64,000 bases of DNA. Origin: Corella eumyota (lineage: Eukaryota > Chordata > Ascidiacea > Phlebobranchia > Corellidae). Position 1 is the first letter of the stretch, and each line of letters opens with the position of its first letter. This document shows positions 32,234 to 44,500 of the stretch, piece by piece. Below the pieces are notes generated by a model. The model was not told where the DNA came from. It searched no databases and saw only the letters and a list, made by a program, of their open reading frames with translations. The stretch is taken from the NCBI GenBank assembly GCA_963082875.1, contig OY720098.1, positions 10,230,001 to 10,294,000 on the forward strand, given 5' to 3'. Both the position numbers and the translations under genes were made by a program.

Positions 32234-35200
32234 CTATTTGATAACATTGTTTATTTCCTTGTTAGGTGTTTCACTCTCTTTTGAAGGTATATCAAGATCA
32301 AGCCTAGGATTTGATTTAGGTTTGGAAAAATACAATAAAGGCATAGCCACAGCAACGCTTACAAGTAAAATGTACTGTGCGGAATTAATATCTACAAAAC
32401 AATTTCGAACAGAGGTAAAATATGTTAGTTTTACATACCATTTTGTTGTTCTTAAATGATAGAATAACTATTCTAATAATGATATTAGGTTCACATACTC
32501 TTTCAAACTTGACTAACTGTAGACAAAACTACATACCTGGTATTCCATTTAAAACTAAATAATACATGGCCCCGTAAATAACAGCAATCCATACGAGAAT
32601 GTGGCTAGAAGTACCCTCGTCAACAGGGTATGACACAGTTGCCACTAGTTCAATAGAAATAGGTAAGAATGAATTCATTGTGGTCCCAAGTATACAAAAG
32701 GAAATCCATAAACCCACTAAAAATATAAAGTCATTGACATTGTTAAAAAATACGTCAGTATTAATTTTAATAAAAAAACATGTTACGACAACATATAAAT
32801 TTTTAGTCTCCTTTTTTATATATTTTATAGTTTAAATTTTATAGTTTAAGTCATTTTACTGGAATTTTACCTTCGGTAAAACCAAATGGTGCTGTATGAG
32901 ACCAATTTAATGAAATTATAACAACATAAGTTGTAGAAAGGAACGCTGTGATGGTTAAAATGATAAAGATAATATAAAAGGACTTTTGTATTCTATCTGC
33001 AATCCTGAATTTAAAAAAATATTTGAAATTGATAAATAAACAGAATATTACAAACTTTTTTAAAATGAATGTTTACCAGCATATTATTATTCCTACAACT
33101 GCGCCTAGCAAAAAAACAGTCCCCCCCATAAGACCTGTAGTTTTCTAAAACAGGCAAAAAATTTTAAATTTTATTCAAACGAAAGCAATGTCAGTTTAAA
33201 AATATAAACCGTGCTGCTGCTCTTACTTGACTAAGTTGTGTGTAAAGTAATGGCATTATACCAAGCCAGGCTGTGAATGTACCATAGGTAAACAAAAATA
33301 TAAGAGTTATCACCCAAAACTGTTTATTTCTTGCCAAAGTTTTTAAACCTTTCTGTAATTAAATGTGCAATTGTAAATAGCGTTGTCATTTTTTAAATAT
33401 TCTTCACATAAGATTAAAGTATAAGGGCTACCATAATTGACTTACTTTTAAAATAAGTCTATCAGATATAAAAAAATTGTAGAATTTATTGTATTTACAA
33501 TATTTTTTTTACCCAAAGCTCTAGTCTGGGTGCAGCTGCACTGTTGCTTGGTGGTGTAGGTGGTTGCTTAGGAAAAAACAAAATCATTGCAAGAAATAAT
33601 GTCCCACCCAATATTAACTGGATTATGATATATCTTTCTATTTCATACCTGTCAATAGACATATGACGTATTTAATTTTAATTAGTAGTGATATGTTGGG
33701 GTCTATAATATTTATTGCCTTTGCCTATTTCGCTTGGCTGATTGTAACGTTGTTTACCTCATTGTATTCACATTAGTTGCGTTATGTATCGTTCCATTTG
33801 GTGCTTTGACTAAAATAGGGCCAAAAAAGAAGGCAGACCCAGCGCCTAATAATAAAAACAGTTAATAAATTACTAGAAAAGCGTTTTTTTTTAGCAGTTA
33901 AGTTGGCGTACCTAAGTATCCTATTAGTGTCATTATTCCAGTTGCTAATATTCTTTCTTGTGTTGAAAACCACACGTTGGAGATGTATGCTGGTACACAA
34001 ACCACAGGTCCAAGAGCAAAACCATTAATCAGTTGTCCGATACCAAAAGTGCTTTAAATTAAAATGCTTATTGTGAATTAAAGTTTATAAAGTTATATTG
34101 GTTTTGAATTTTTTAGAAAGTTTTTATGTTTAAAAAAATATTGATAACAGTTAACTTAATAGCAGAATATCTTACATTATTTTTCCCCTATTCGCTAAGG
34201 GAAGAAGAGGTAAACTTAATCCCACTAACGTAAAAACAACTCCTGTAAATAAAACAATTTGGTTTAAATATGTACTTAATTGTAAAAATAACTAACTGAA
34301 CATATGTCGTCAGGTTAGAAAACATTATTAAAGTAGAAAGTTATAAATTATCTTGGCTTTGTTTATTAAAATTGTTTATTTTGTTTAATTTATACTAAGT
34401 TACAACTATATTAAGGTGATAATATATGTATGTATTTTTTTAAACAAGTCTTAGTTGTAAGCTAAGTATATCTTTACCTAGTAACACGCCGACTTTAATT
34501 CCCTTGTTGACTATAATCCACATATTTATCGGAATATATAACGCTGTCCCCACGTTCGCATAAATTCCGATATAATAAAAATCCTCTAAACAGAAGAAGT
34601 GTATTGGATATTTAAACTTGGTTTTATTTTGTGTGTGATAAAGCATTTGTACTACTTACTTATTGTCATATTGTAAACTGCTTTTGCTGATTTATCGATC
34701 GGCCCCCACATTGTGCCGTATGAGTTTTGTATTAGGGAAAATACCCCTATTTCTATAAGAATAATCCATCTATACCAGTATACACGAAGCTCTGAGAATA
34801 AAAAAAAATTAATTAATGTTAACAGAAAAATATTTTATTAATGACTGATAAAAAACGTGATATTATTTTTGTTATTTTGATTTTTAATTATCCGGTAGCC
34901 ATGACGTAGTATTTTTGGAATCAATTGAATGACAAACAGCACCGAAAAATGACAAATTATATAACTCGTTGAAATGTTTAAAATAAATTAAAAACTAAAT
35001 TACACATTGTTTTAAGGCATTTCTAAAATAAATGACCATTTTAAAACTTTGTTTTCGTGTTTGGTTTAACTGGTAATTTGATGACATATGTATTTCTTAA
35101 GTAGCGCGCAAGTAGCGAAAAACAAAACAAATTTTGGTCAGCAAGGTGACGTCACATTCGATGGAAACATTACATATTAAACAGATAAACAACTAAAAAA

Positions 35201-35383
35201 ATAACAACCATATTTTAAAAGAAACAATGAAGATATGATAAAAATGCTTGGTTTAGGATGGTATTGAACCTTTTAAATGTATAAAATTGCTGTATCTTTA
35301 CCTGGTGTTTTTGAGTTTAACAATCTAGTGTTTTCGTCAACTTGTTCAATACATTCTTCTATTTCGTCGGTTATTCTTTCCAT
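32234..35383 (-). CDS. SLC49A4: SLC49A4/DIRC2-like lysosomal major facilitator transporter
   Basis: Twelve exons give 472 residues (human DIRC2 478), phases all consistent: 35302-35383 (ATG), 34660-34791, 34478-34585, 34176-34242, 33912-34051, 33758-33845, 33513-33648, 33227-33352, 33077-33144, 32871-33004, 32537-32716, 32234-32391. It is a twelve-helix major facilitator protein with SLC49-family blocks: WGPIDKSAKAVY after helix 1 (WGPIQNSA in DIRC2), NGFALGPVV and WFSTQERILATGIMTLIGYLG, FLLGAVVGIIICW, and MNSFLPISIELVATVSYPVDEG (IFFELFVETVYPVPEG in DIRC2). The short cytosolic N-terminus holds ENTRLL, an acidic dileucine signal of the [DE]xxxL[LI] type that targets DIRC2 to lysosomes. The SLC49 family also includes the FLVCR transporters; DIRC2 is described as a lysosomal electrogenic transporter with vitamin B6 as a proposed substrate, which I cannot assign here from sequence. 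Confidence 0.88.
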
Positions 35384-36754
35384 TTAAATTGCCAATTTGA
35401 TAAATCTACCCTTCCTTTTACAGTCTCATTACCTATTTCTTATACTTAATATAATTACCTTAAAAAATAAAATATCGAAAACCCTAAGTTAGACTTTTTA
35501 ATTTTCTTTGCCTTCAGATATTTGTTAAAAACTTAAGTTTTTAAATGTCACATAATAACTGGCTATAGCTGTCTGGCCGCGGGCCGTTCAATTAGTTTAA
35601 AAAGTTAAATTAGGAAATGATATGCCAATTAAATCGAATTCGAAATGCTATGCATATGCTTAAAAATTTTGTAATTCATTACACATAGCTTATTAAAGTA
35701 AATTATGGCCAACCATTTATGCCTTTTTTAGTAAATTTCTTTTGAAAATTGTAGCACCGCGGCCTGTTGAAAAATCGATTTGATTTTTTTTTGCTGAATC
35801 TCTTAAAATGGGTTAACTGGTACAAATATACGCTTCAGCGCTTTAGATAGAATAGTATAGCAGACGCCCTATAACCTTTGTTAATATGTTTTGTTTTACA
35901 TAAATTAGTATTAACTTAGGCATCTTTACTATAAGGTCTAAGTTTGTCTACGATTCGTCTGCTTATATAAACTAACGTATAACAAATATTTATTTTGTTG
36001 TGCGGTGTTTATTTGGTGTCTATTAAAAACAATAACCTACTTTTCAAGGAAATAAATTAGGAATTACTTATAAGTAAATTTACTTAACAAAAAATAACTT
36101 CGACTCAAAGCTATTTTTATTATTGCTGTGAGTACTTATAGCTAATATAAATTATTCGTCAATATTCATGGGCACACGTCCATTTAATGGCATTGACCTT
36201 ATTTTTATTTAATCATATTTAAAATAAAAAATACACTAACTACAAAACAATGGAACTTATTATTTGATACGAAGAAAATTACACCCAAACCAAAATGTCA
36301 ATAAACAATGTTATAAATACTCTTTAAAAATTCGACGATAAAACCTAAAAGAAAAATTATTTTGCAGTTCACACCATCTATCCTTTATGCGTTGATAAAA
36401 ACGTATTTTTATAAGAGGTATAAAAAGTATTAATAACATTTTAATAAATGTAACATGTACCGCTTTAAATAAGTATAAAATGTTGGATTTGGTTATCGTA
36501 CATTGGTAATTCTAGAGTGTGTTATTTTGCATATCACAAATTCTTTTCATTATATGAAAAAGATCGACTTAAAATTAAACAATTTTCAAAAATGACAAAT
36601 GGCAATTAGACTGACTATAAAAACACCAAATTTGCAAAAAAACGCTCTAATACCATTTTATAAAATGGGTACTTGGCATTGGAGAAAATTGTAATTTATA
36701 AAAAATGTTTTAACTATTGTGCAAATGCGGGGGTAAGTTGAACAGCAAGTGGTA
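35384..36754. other. Spacer: SLC49A4 upstream region and GCH1 3' flank
   Basis: This 1.4-kb AT-rich region should contain the SLC49A4-like promoter (right of 35383) and the GCH1 3' UTR. The only standout is a pair of inverted GC-rich motifs at 35573 and 35766, listed separately. No coding exon is seen. Confidence 0.5.
35573..35766. repeat. Possible hAT-like short transposon remnant with imperfect inverted ends
   Basis: CTGGCCGCGG at the left and its near inverse (CAGGCCGCGG on the opposite strand) at the right frame 194 bp of AT-rich DNA. GGCCGCGGGCC motifs are typical of hAT element ends. I find no clear 8-bp target duplication, so this is weak. Confidence 0.2.
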
Positions 36755-38543
36755 TTAATTTTTAGCGAGGCACAAAAATTCTTCTCTAGTTTTGGGATCA
36801 TCTCGAAATACTCCCAGCATACAACTGGTAACCGTCTTTGACTCTGGTTTTTGTACACCCCGCATTACCATACACATGTGCCTGTATTTAACGTGTTTTA
36901 ATTCGTTTTTAAATTTGTACCTATTTAAGTGCGGTTACCCCTTCTTACAGAAAAGTAAGTGTTTAGTGTTTAAAAAATATTTTTTAGTTATTTTATGTCG
37001 TAGGTTAATTATTTGCATCTAATTGTTCTAGTATGAATTATTCTAGATACAAAGTTGCATTTAACCAAAAGCAAAATCTACTCACGATGCCTCGACGACA
37101 ACAGCGACACCATTCGGCTCTAATATTTGAATAATTGCGTTCGCAATCTGTTTCGTGAGTCTCTCTTGAACCTGCAGACGGCGGCTAAACATTTCCACCA
37201 CTCTAAAATATGGTTAAAACAACAATGTAATTATCGCAATGCTTCTGACGTAATTTGTTTTTATGTGCATCAGGCTTGCGCTATACGTTAAAAATAAGTA
37301 AATACTATTAACCTGGCTAATTTGCTCAGTCCGATAACCCGTTTGTTTGGAATGTAGCCAATCGAAATCTAAAACGAAAGCAACATACAAAATAATGTAA
37401 GACAATTAAAAGCTTTAAGTGACAAGTTTTAGTGTTTTTGCAACATTAAATCAACCCTTAAAGCATTGTTTGCATATCATGGTTTACCTTTCCGGTGAAT
37501 GGAACTAAATGATGTTCGCACATTGAGAAAAATACAATATCTTTAACTATTACTATTTCGTCGTGGTCTTCGTCGAAAATAGCTTCGTTTACGATTTCTG
37601 TAACAAGGGTGTAAAGTGTGAAATTAAAATTGATTGTCATTCTATTTGTTTAAAGAGGATTCAAGTTTTAATATTTATTTAGGTAAAGTGACATTTTTAT
37701 TACCACCATCTTGTTAACCAATATTTGCTCTTTAAAATAAACGCCAAATGGTATTTTTATTGGTCACGTAGACAAGCTAAAAAACGTAATATAAGTATAC
37801 ATGTATATTTTTTAATTTTTTTTTTCTAAATATCGAAGTACGGGGCGAATGGTTTCGGATTTGAGCCACACTAGTCGCCTTTGAGGCCGGCGTTCACGAA
37901 TACCTTAAACACGTCCCAACTGCACACCCTTACCCGATAAAAGTCCAAAAACTTGTCACCTTACAGTGGTATGATTAAAATACCAACCAAATTTTAAAAA
38001 AAGTATACATGTTTATTGCCATTTTTAAATTAAAGAGTACTTGCCTTCTAGTGATTCAGTGTATCCCTTGGTAAAGAATAACATTGCGTCTGCAGCTCTT
38101 TTGGGCGTTTTTAGAAGTCCTTGTCGGTTAGGATCTTCCCCAACATTAATAATAATGTTTCGAAATGCCATTTCCATGTCGGAAACCGGTTCTGGAAAAA
38201 TATTTCATTAACACATGCGTACTACCTATATGATCGTTTAAATATAACGTTAAAATTTTGTTAATACTGATTTATTAATTGTTGACCACTGTAACCTACG
38301 TATTGTTAAAGTAAACGGTATATAAAATCTCAATGTATAAAGCTTTTGTCAAGTCATGCCTTCTTTACAACTTAAGCTCATGTTAATAAACAAAAATGTC
38401 CATATTTCAATAAATTGCGAAATAATTATATGTAAAAATATGTTAACTGAGGTACCTTTATCGTGGTGGTTAAGTTTCTTGGTAGATATTACTCTTTCTA
38501 GAGGTTTATTTCCATTATGTAGGCTTCCATTTACTTCAGTCAT
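36755..38543 (-). CDS. GCH1: GTP cyclohydrolase I
   Basis: Six exons give 214 residues in frame: 38456-38543 (ATG), 38045-38191, 37488-37597, 37313-37368, 37086-37202, 36755-36881. The enzyme converts GTP to dihydroneopterin triphosphate, the first and rate-limiting step to tetrahydrobiopterin and pteridine pigments, as a cytosolic homodecamer. Diagnostic blocks are all present: [19 protein letters not shown], the zinc/catalytic [10 protein letters not shown] (C105, H108), [50 protein letters not shown] (C176, third zinc ligand) and the family C-terminus [11 protein letters not shown]. The N-terminus is shorter than in the 250-residue human enzyme, which is normal for a variable region that carries regulatory sequence. 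The second intron has a GC donor (G|GCAAGT) rather than GT; phase and homology require it. Confidence 0.96.
37838..37965 (-). repeat. GC-rich island in GCH1 intron, candidate tRNA-derived SINE
   Basis: Within the intron between exons 37488-37597 and 38045-38191 a block of about 125 bp is far richer in G and C than everything around it. On the minus strand it contains GGCTCAAATCC, one base from the RNA polymerase III B-box consensus GGTTCRANNCC, preceded by GAACGCCGGCCTCAAAGG. That combination suggests a short interspersed element. No duplicate copy is visible in this window, and no poly(A) tail or target duplication is clear. Confidence 0.35.
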
Positions 38544-40011
38544 TTTAGCTCTAACTTGTAACACACGTTATAACTAACTTTATAAAAAATCTACAACACG
38601 CCTCTTTAATTATTATTGCGTTAAAAACGGAAACTGGCTGTTATTGCAACAAATTATAAAAGACCTCGTGTTGAAAATCGATCGAACAAAAAAATTGTAA
38701 TTTTAAATCTGTCAAATAACTTAATCAATAGCGCTACAGCATTAAGCACGACATAATTATGTTATGATAACGCATGTCACATTTGTTTGCATTACATATT
38801 GCACTAATTATCGCTTTTATCAATAATATCTGTTGTTGGCTAAACCATATAAATATATTATTTACAACAGTTTGTTTTCGTCTATTATTTATCAGTTATA
38901 TGTCTACTAAGTTTAAATGTAACTAATCTCTTTTTTAATTAATCATCCAGGTTAACATGACTAACTGTTTTTTGCTTATGTACTGTTTTTCTTATTTTGC
39001 TTACTAATGTAGAATAACCCATACTGTAGTTGCTAAAAATGCGTTAAAAATCCTAAATCGTAATAGGTCTTAAATATACAAGTACATTAGTTAAAACAAA
39101 CAAAGTATTTTAAGTCTAAACAGTCGCATGCTTTCTACATTACCAAAAGCAGTATGTTTCGTACATTTCGGACATAGCGGAAATGCGTTTCACTTATGAG
39201 TTATAGCTATCAGACTATTATACAATTCATGCTATTATATAATTTGTATTCTTTTATCATCCATTCTATTTACTAAGTTTTTTTTGTGATACTTATACTT
39301 AGTTTTATTGACCTGATACTTTATATATACAAGTATTGTATGATATTTAATACAATTAATCTATGATTCGACGGTTTTCGAGTACGCCTGCCAGCCTGCG
39401 TATGACGTGTTACGTTCATAACCTACCTTTGTCTTACTCTAAAAAGAAATATAACAGAGAATAAGCAAAACGTGCCGTGTTTATTTAGTAATGAATATAT
39501 GGTATACCGCGTACAGATATGCTGAAACGATATGTTGTTCTATGTATACAAACTTGTAGTTAATGTATTGATCTAACCTCGTTCTAATTAAATTTCCCCT
39601 ACGTCTTTTATTCTAAAATATTACGCCAATCCTATGTAAACCTCTATTATTGGTAATAAAAGGGTTTTATTAATAGCTACAACTACGGCAAGCTTGTATT
39701 TAGAAAAGTATAGGGTCATAACACGATGAATTGTGTGTATGCCTTGCGTATGACGTGGCATCTATAGGAAATTAGGTCATAATTTACGCAAAAATGATTA
39801 TTATACTTAGATGTGATGTACAATGTGTGTTGACTTTAGTTAAATTACGAAGTTAAAGCTTGCATTTCTTTCTGTTGTTAAATTTTTTCTTGCTGATGCA
39901 TCTTTATTTACTATTTAAAAAAAATTAGGATAACTTTGTAAGAATGTTGCAAAAACTTTTTTAATTATGGTTCGAAATCTTAGATTTCGAAACATATTGT
40001 TATTGTCATTA

Positions 40012-40080
<69 letters not shown>

Positions 40081-40090
40081 TTATTTTTAT
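40012..40090. repeat. (TTA)n microsatellite
   Basis: About 26 TTA units, nearly uninterrupted at first and with a few T insertions at the right end. It directly adjoins the larger tandem repeat on its right. Confidence 0.95.
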
Positions 40091-40194
40091 TCTTTCTAGT
40101 CCCATTTTCGAAAGAAGATATCTTTAGTTCCTTAGAATTTAAAAATCTGAAATTTTAGTATGTTGTTTATTATCAGATTATGTTTTCATTCTCC

Positions 40195-41040
40195 TATTTA
40201 CAACATTTAATTATCACTAATTACTAATTAATAAGTGTTTATTTATTAAAATTTAAAATTTGTTATTTATTTTTTAAATCTTGGTCAATTGTATATCATG
40301 ATATCAGTAACTCAAAAATGAATTAAAATTTTAATTTTTATCACTAATTACTAATTAAAGGGTGTTTCTTTATTAAAATTTAAAGGTTGTTATTAATTTT
40401 TCAAATCTTGGTCAATTGTATATCATGATATTAGTAACTCAAAACTGAATTAAAATTTTAATTTTTAATCACTAAATACTAATTATTAAGTGTTTGTTTA
40501 TTTAAATTTAAAGGTTGTTGTTAATTTTTTAAATTTTTGTCAATTGTATATTATGATATTAATAACTCAAAAATAAATTAAAATTTTAATTTTTGACGCT
40601 AATTACTAATAAATAGGTGTTTGTTTATTTAAATTTAATAATTGTTATTAGGTTTTTAAATTTTGGTCAGTTATATGTTATAATATTTATAACTTGAAAA
40701 TGAAATAAAAATTAATTCTTGTTTGTTTATTATATTTAAATGCTTGTTTGTTGATTAAAAGTTAAAGTCCGATATTAAGCATTAAAAATTTGGTATGATG
40801 TATTTTAAAATATAAGTAGTTAAAAAACATATTTGAAAAATAAGTTTCAATTGTTTATCATATTTAAATGCTTGTTTATTTAATTTAAATCAAAAATCAA
40901 TTTTAGGAATTTAAAAATTGGTATAATCTATATCCTAATATAAACAACTTAAAACTGCGTTAAATATTAGTTTTTGTGTGTATAGTATATATAAATGCTT
41001 GTTTGTTTATTCGAAGATATGTAATATTCTTAGTTAATGT
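40195..41040. repeat. Degenerate tandem repeat, units of about 127 bp
   Basis: Four clear copies of an AT-rich unit occur; the anchor TTGGTCAATT recurs near 40281, 40408, 40537 (one base changed) and 40663, giving spacings of 127, 129 and 126 bp. Each unit also has ATCACTAATTACTAATTA, a TTATTAAAATTTAAA block and ATATCATGATAT-AGTAACTCAAAA. Further right (about 40720-41040) more diverged copies can be seen as recurring TGCTTGTTTGTT/GGTATAAT motifs. Similarity falls steadily from left to right. Confidence 0.8.
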
Positions 41041-41098
41041 TTATGCATATCTTTTTTTATTTATAAAAATTCATGTTAAAAATAATCAAATAATTTCG

Positions 41099-41132
41099 AA
41101 CCATATTTTATTTATCAAATAAATCTAGTTTT
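41099..41132. repeat. 34-bp direct repeat, copy 1
   Basis: This sequence beginning AACCATATTTTATTTAT matches 41552-41585 with one difference; the two copies lie 453 bp apart, near the end of the tandem-repeat region. Confidence 0.6.
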
Positions 41133-41551
41133 AATTTAAAGTTTTCTAAATTATTTTTAATTAAGTTTCAATAAAGCTTTAAATTAAAAAAAAATAATAA
41201 CCAATTATTTTTGCATATTTAATTTAAAAACAAAAATTTAATAAGTATTTTTAACAGTCCTATATGTTTAAGCTTAAAGCCACTAATTACGAACAAAGTT
41301 AAACGATTGTAGGTGTTTTAATATATAAAAGTATTTTTGTACTATTCACCCTGTATTATTTATTTAAATTAATAAACTATTATTATAAAGCGTTTAAATT
41401 TTTTTTGCAGAGTTTTTGTTCAATTACAATATGGCAAAAGGTAAAAATGGAAGTCCCAGTCCCCTGTTCAGTTTAAACAAAACTTAATATTTAAATCTTA
41501 TATCGCTGTTAACTCTGATTAAAACTTTATAAAATGTTCATAACGATTTAA

Positions 41552-41585
41552 AACCATATTTTATTTATTAAATAAATCTAGTTTT
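41552..41585. repeat. 34-bp direct repeat, copy 2
   Basis: Second copy of the direct repeat at 41099-41132, differing at one base. Confidence 0.6.
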
Positions 41586-44500
41586 GTGTAGACTTTGACT
41601 GCCTTTTATTTATTTGGAAATTAAAAATAAATTCCGAATTTAAACCGAGCAAATTCCAAAGTATAATATTTTGTCAGGATTAACAATTATTGGATTTTAA
41701 AAAACGTTTTAAATTATTTAACAATCAAACCGTCAAAAATGTTACTTAAAAATGTCAAAACTTTATTGCCTGCTAAAAAAATATATTAATTTTTTTTGAT
41801 TTACATTTTTAGATATAGGTTTTAGGGATCTTAAACTACTAATGGTGTAAGCTAATAATAATTTCCATTATTTTTGTTTATGTTCTCTTTGGTGTTTTTG
41901 GGGCTATTTTCTATGTTTTTTATTGTTTTGGCTATAAATAATATTTAGTTTAAATCGCAAGATAATGTTAAAAAGCATGTAATTCTTTTTTAATTAATTT
42001 TAATTATTTGAATACAAGTTTTAAAATTATCGCTAAAACAAATTAGCATTCGAACATTTAAAAAATAATTGCAAGATAAATATTTATCAAAGTTTTTTTT
42101 TTGATCTTTCTCTAATGATTTTAGGAGCTCTATATTTATCTTTATAAATATTTATTTTTTGAAATATTTCGGTAAGTTAAAAGCATGACAAATAAACATA
42201 ATAATGTTAAATTAAATTTATCGGAAAAATTATCAATGTAAGATTGACAGTCTGTGAAATTTTTACATTGTTGTTTTGGAAAACAACTTATACGTAATAA
42301 GCTTTCAAAATTTCCATAGCCACGTGATTTCCGCAATTTTTTGCTTTAAGACTTACCCATTTGAAATAACCGGTGCAATCAACATGCAAAGGGGCTCGCA
42401 TTATTTTTGCGTTTATTTTTGCAGGCCGTTTGACTTTTCACGACTTCGAGACAATTTCGCAACACTTCTCAAAATCTGTCATGAAAATCCTAGACTTATG
42501 CAACTTGACGACTTAAATGTAGCAAATTAGAAGAAGATGTATTGCTTATTTGTTGTTGTACAACTCTCGCGTAATTTTGATTCTCCATAATAACGAGCCA
42601 TTCTCATTACTTTAAACGCGTTTTCACATGGCCTAAGCTAAATATTTACAAACGTTATTTGTTGCAAAATTAAGATGGGTGCAATTTCTCTCTATTACCC
42701 CAAATTTTCTCTCGCTGATGAGCGTACCAAATCGTATACAATTTTAAACATTGTTTATCGCAAGGAGTATGTATCATGTCAAATTAACGGAAAAATTTTG
42801 AGGTTCGTGCGAAACCCGGACGAAGACTAAAATTTTAACATCAGATTTCTAAACATAGAACTTCTAACCTTCAAACGACTTTATTGGCGTGACGATCAAT
42901 TATTAGAACATAAAAAATCAGCCCCGGATTTATTATCTGTTTCTGAGATGTTCGGACAGTGTAACTTCCTTATCAATTGAAATAAAGGTGTGAAATAAAG
43001 TAGGTGGAAAATTGAGTTAATGTAAAATGGCGGGAAAAGGGTGTAATGCTTTTAACCGACAAGTTTTTTATGTCATTTTTAATTTGAAGCAGATCATTTT
43101 CTCTTTTCACACCTTGATTTTTTATGTAGCCGTGCCGACGATAAGCACCGATACACCATGCTTCATAAATCAATTTTCACTTAGAAAATATGTTCGATGA
43201 CATATCAAAATAAAATAACTGTAAAATTTTATTAAAGCGTAACACAAGTTTTATGCGCCACAGGACATGTGCTTTTTGCAGTATGCAAATATGGTAAGAA
43301 AACTTTTATTTTTTCCTCAAAATGGCCGCGTGGTAATTCTTTATCTGAAATCACTCGTACATAATTAAAAATAGGTGCGGTTTAAAATTATGAGTAACCT
43401 TCGGAATTTTTTAGTGATGCGATAAACAAAATGTCATTTCTCGAGTCGGAGTGATATCACCACTGAGCACAAACTAATTAAGGGACCTTGATAGTGTTTG
43501 TGACCAAAATTCGGACAGGTTGCGTGCAAAAATTAGGCAATATTTTGCTCAAATGTTAAGTCTTGTTTATACATCAAAGATCGACATTAATTTTGACCTA
43601 TATCGACGCCTGTCCCATAAAAATGCTATTTTATACAAGTTTTGTACTAAATTGACAACTGTGGTCGCGAAAGAGTTCGCTTGCTCCCGGGCAGTACGCA
43701 CTTATTTATATAAACATAGCAGCCGTAACCCTCACATGCAAAACAAAATATTTTCAGTTCTCCGTATTCCTCGTAACATGTGATATAAGTTAATGGAAAA
43801 AGTATCACGCCCACATCTTACACGTTTCATGACACCATTACTTAAACGCGCTACTTAAAACTTTGCAGGCCTTTTAACGACCTTCGCTAAACTGATGGCT
43901 ATCTTTTGCTGAGAGGTCGTTATTGTTACACAACAACCCGATAACAAATTTGATTTTCTTTCGTAAGTGTGTACGATTAATAGAAATACCTATAGAGTGT
44001 GATGCATATCAGTGTTGTGGGTTAAACTTAACCTAGGGCTGGTAAATTCGTTCAACCTACCAAGGAATAAGGTCAGAAGGGTATTCGCACTATGTTCTGT
44101 GCAAAGCACAAGAAACCGTGTATCTTTAGACTATGTTTAATGCAATAAAACCAATCAAATGGGATACCATGTTAGACTCGACCTTTTAATTTAATTGCTA
44201 CCTATGTATTTGCTTGCCCATCAACATTGTTAATATGAGGACAAAGCGTTCGTGACTATCCTAATCCCTTTACTTGGTTGATTTGAAGGAGATTATAAAA
44301 CGGCTAGACTGCCGTCCTTAAACCTTATTTTAAGCTATTGTTTGTTAACATTTGAGGTGCAACCTATCCAATCTGCAAAGCCATCTATAGTTGATCTGTG
44401 ACAGTTTAGTTTTTTATGTTAAATCAACGTTTTAACGGTGTGCCGATCACATTGGCGATATCCGTTAATGACACATCATTTTTAACAGTTTGTAGTTCAA

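Noticed and set aside
35144-35154. CRE-type TGACGTCA palindromes at about 35145 and 48101
   Set aside because: Each is a single 8-bp match within an intron with no supporting arrangement, so neither is listed as a regulatory site.
39967-40158. Open frame encoding a poly-leucine peptide
   Set aside because: It is a direct translation of the TTA microsatellite.
42276-42530. 84-codon open frame in the gene-poor interval
   Set aside because: It starts with TTG, shows no known motif and has no supporting splice structure.
43520-43783. 87-codon open frame in the gene-poor interval
   Set aside because: It starts with TTG; the peptide is Arg/Lys-rich but matches no family I know. Kept only as part of the compositional finding.
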